Part shown: positions 4,314 to 5,880 of the stretch, one piece after another | How positions within the stretch are numbered: the stretch's first letter is position 1 | Layout of the letters: every line of letters begins with the position of its first letter | Assembly (NCBI GenBank): GCA_004376385.1 | Contig: SOJY01000096.1 | Span: 1-5,880 of the forward strand | DNA length: 5,880 nt | From: Candidatus Bathyarchaeum sp. | GTDB taxonomy: Archaea; Thermoproteota; Bathyarchaeia; Bathyarchaeales; Bathyarchaeaceae | Reading direction: 5' to 3' | Position numbers and translations under genes: made by a program | The notes under the pieces: model-generated | What the model saw: only the letters and a program-made list of their open reading frames with translations | Database searches by the model: none | What the model was told of the DNA's origin: nothing

Positions 4314-5880
4314 ATGAAGAACGGTTTTACAGGTAAAGTATTACGGGTGAACCTAAGCAACGAGAAAATCTCTTCTGAGAACCTCGAAGAAACTTTCTAT
4401 CGCCGCTATTTCGGGGGCAGAGGACTAATATCATATTACCTTCTCAATGAACTAGAGCCGAGAATAGATCCTCTTGGTCCAGATAACAAGCTAATTTTCG
4501 CTTGTGGTCCCGTAACTGGCGCACCCGTCAGCGGTAGCGGACGAAACAGCGTAGGCGCCAAATCGCCCCTCACAGGCGCATATGGAGAAGCAGAAGCAGG
4601 AGGCTTTTGGGGAGCAGAACTAAAACGGGCAGGCTTCGATGCCATAATCGTTGAAGGCAAAGCATCAAGTCCCGTCTATTTATGGATTCATGACAAAAAA
4701 GTGGAGCTTAGAGATGCTTCCAGTTTGTGGGGACTTGAGATTAAGAAATCTCAGGAAACGATTCGAAAAGATTTGAGCAACAAAACTGTGAAAGTGGCTC
4801 AGATTGGTCCCGGAGGAGAGAAACTGGTTCGATACGCTTGTGTTGTTAATGACCTGAATCATGTTGCTGGTCGATGTGGCATGGGCGCAGTTATGGGTTC
4901 AAAAAACCTGAAAGCCGTGGCAGTTAAAGGAAGCAGGAGTGTCCCAGTTAGTAAGCCAAAGAGGCTCGGAAAACTTGCCAAGTGGATGGCACAGAACGTG
5001 GATAATGTTGCCCGTGTTTTGCATACTTACGGAACAGGGGCTGAAATGGATGTTATGGAGGAGACTGGGAATCTTCCTGTTCGCAACTTCAGGGACGGCG
5101 ACTTTCCAGAAGTGGATTCTATTTCGGCTGAGGCAGTTAAGGAGCATGTGAGAGTTGGTATGGGAACCTGTTTTGCCTGTGCTGTTGCCTGCAAAAAAGA
5201 GGTCAAAGTAAACGAACGTTGGAATGTGGACCCAGAATATGGCGGACCTGAATATGAGACCTTAGCTTCTTTGGGGTCAAACTGTGGAGTATCTGACCTC
5301 AAAGCAGTCTGCAAAGCCAATGAACTGTGCCAAAGATACTCTATAGATACGATAAGCACAGGAGTTACGATAAGTTTCGCAATGGAATGCTTCGAGCATG
5401 GCTTACTAACAAAAGCGGATACAGGCGGCATGGACTTGAGTTTCGGAAACGCCGAATCTATGGTTAAACTGGTTGAGTTGATTGGCGAAAAACGTGGCTT
5501 AGGCGCTTTGTTGGCTGAGGGCACAAAACGTGTTGCTGAGCACATCGGAAATGGCGCAGAGGAGTTTGCGGTTCACGTTAAGGGACAGGAAGTTCCAATG
5601 CATGACCCCCGACTGAAAAGAGGTGAAGCTCTAGGATACGCAGTATCTCCGACAGGCGCAGACCATGTTCACAACATTCATGACACTTTCTTGTATCCTC
5701 AGCTTCCCAAAAGCTACAACAGCCTAGGAGTCTTGGAGGCTGTGCCCGTTGAGGATTTTGGACCCAAAAAAGTGCGCTTATACAAGTATGTTGGTGAGTG
5801 GCGTACCCTCAATAACTTTCTGGTTATGTGCCTGTTTACTCCATGGAGCGTAGTACAGAAAGTTGAGATTGTGCGATCCG
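4314..5880 (+). CDS. Aldehyde ferredoxin oxidoreductase family protein (3' truncated by window edge)
   Basis: The frame is open from the ATG at 4314 to the window end, giving 522 residues of an enzyme usually about 600 long. The family binds a tungsten (or molybdenum) bis-pyranopterin and one 4Fe-4S cluster and oxidises aldehydes to acids with ferredoxin as acceptor, in the cytoplasm of anaerobes. The N-terminal domain is classic: GFTGKVLRVNLS (4-15), GGRGL (34-38), then GRNSVGAKSPLTGAYGEAEAGGFWGAELKRAG (76-107) and IGPGGE...AGRCGMGAVMGSKNLKAVAVKG (164-206). Cluster cysteines are Cys286, Cys289 and Cys293 in CFACAVAC, with Cys506 as the likely fourth. Y314-E315 corresponds to the conserved Glu near the metal, and DTISTG (345-350) to the first pterin-contacting segment. 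The second such segment reads NNFLVMC, with Asn501 where many relatives have Asp in a D..GLC motif, so this is probably not the classic Pyrococcus-type AOR. The substrate cannot be named. An inverted repeat sits just upstream. Confidence 0.95.
   Translation, partial: MKNGFTGKVLRVNLSNEKISSENLEETFYRRYFGGRGLISYYLLNELEPRIDPLGPDNKLIFACGPVTGAPVSGSGRNSVGAKSPLTGAYGEAEAGGFWGAELKRAGFDAIIVEGKASSPVYLWIHDKKVELRDASSLWGLEIKKSQETIRKDLSNKTVKVAQIGPGGEKLVRYACVVNDLNHVAGRCGMGAVMGSKNLKAVAVKGSRSVPVSKPKRLGKLAKWMAQNVDNVARVLHTYGTGAEMDVMEETGNLPVRNFRDGDFPEVDSISAEAVKEHVRVGMGTCFACAVACKKEVKVNERWNVDPEYGGPEYETLASLGSNCGVSDLKAVCKANELCQRYSIDTISTGVTISFAMECFEHGLLTKADTGGMDLSFGNAESMVKLVELIGEKRGLGALLAEGTKRVAEHIGNGAEEFAVHVKGQEVPMHDPRLKRGEALGYAVSPTGADHVHNIHDTFLYPQLPKSYNSLGVLEAVPVEDFGPKKVRLYKYVGEWRTLNNFLVMCLFTPWSVVQKVEIVRS

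Noticed and set aside
4097..4360. 87-aa minus-strand ORF across the divergent promoter region
   Set aside because: It overlaps the antiporter N-terminus, both promoters and the oxidoreductase start; the protein shows no family features.
4436..5545. Several minus-strand ORFs, the longest of 172 aa at 5027-5545, and a plus-strand frame at 4939-5151
   Set aside because: All lie within the intact oxidoreductase frame, which carries the full AOR motif series; Ser/Pro-rich translations are typical antisense shadows.
1..5880. CRISPR array, insertion sequence, integrase or attachment site at the tRNA
   Set aside because: No regularly spaced repeats, no transposase or recombinase frame, and no second copy of the tRNA 3' end within the window.

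Overview
This window looks like a chromosomal segment from an archaeon, most likely an uncultured anaerobic member of the Thermoproteota. A Bathyarchaeia-like lineage is my best guess, from gene content and not from a phylogeny. Supporting points are a tRNA-Met gene that only folds if a bulge-helix-bulge type intron is removed from its variable arm, TATA-like boxes about 25 bases upstream of plausible transcript starts, GGTGA/GGAG-type ribosome sites beside GTG or TTG starts, an archaeal winged-helix protein, and a tungsten-type aldehyde ferredoxin oxidoreductase. Base composition is AT-leaning with no abrupt shift, and there is no transposase, integrase, CRISPR array or phage-like module.

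Layout. 1-371 (+) is the C-terminal part of a flavodoxin-fold protein that enters from the left. 414-522 (-) is an elongator tRNA-Met with a 32-base intron and an encoded CCA end. 604-819 (-) is a small four-cysteine protein of unknown function just upstream of the tRNA. 1084-1410 (+) is a winged-helix DNA-binding protein. It converges on 1522-1803 (-), across a T-rich terminator region. 1522-1803 and 1960-2238 (both -) are two small proteins I cannot assign. 2239-2474 has no convincing gene but holds a direct repeat and a hairpin followed by seven T. 2475-3071 (-) is a DedA/VTT-family membrane protein. 3217-4164 (-) is a cation/Ca2+ antiporter with unusual ion-site residues. 4314-5880 (+) is an aldehyde ferredoxin oxidoreductase family protein that runs off the right edge.

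The minus-strand genes from 4164 to 1522 are separated by about 145-400 bases and most seem to have their own promoter, so I read them as separate units. The antiporter and the oxidoreductase are transcribed divergently from a 149-base intergenic region with a TATA-like box on each side, and a 6-bp inverted repeat sits just before the oxidoreductase ATG. The flavodoxin-like protein and the oxidoreductase both fit anaerobic low-potential redox metabolism, but nothing links them directly. I found no clear new multi-gene system. The points most worth checking are the tRNA intron, the antiporter ion-site substitutions, the cysteine-rich small protein and the structured gap at 2361-2422.
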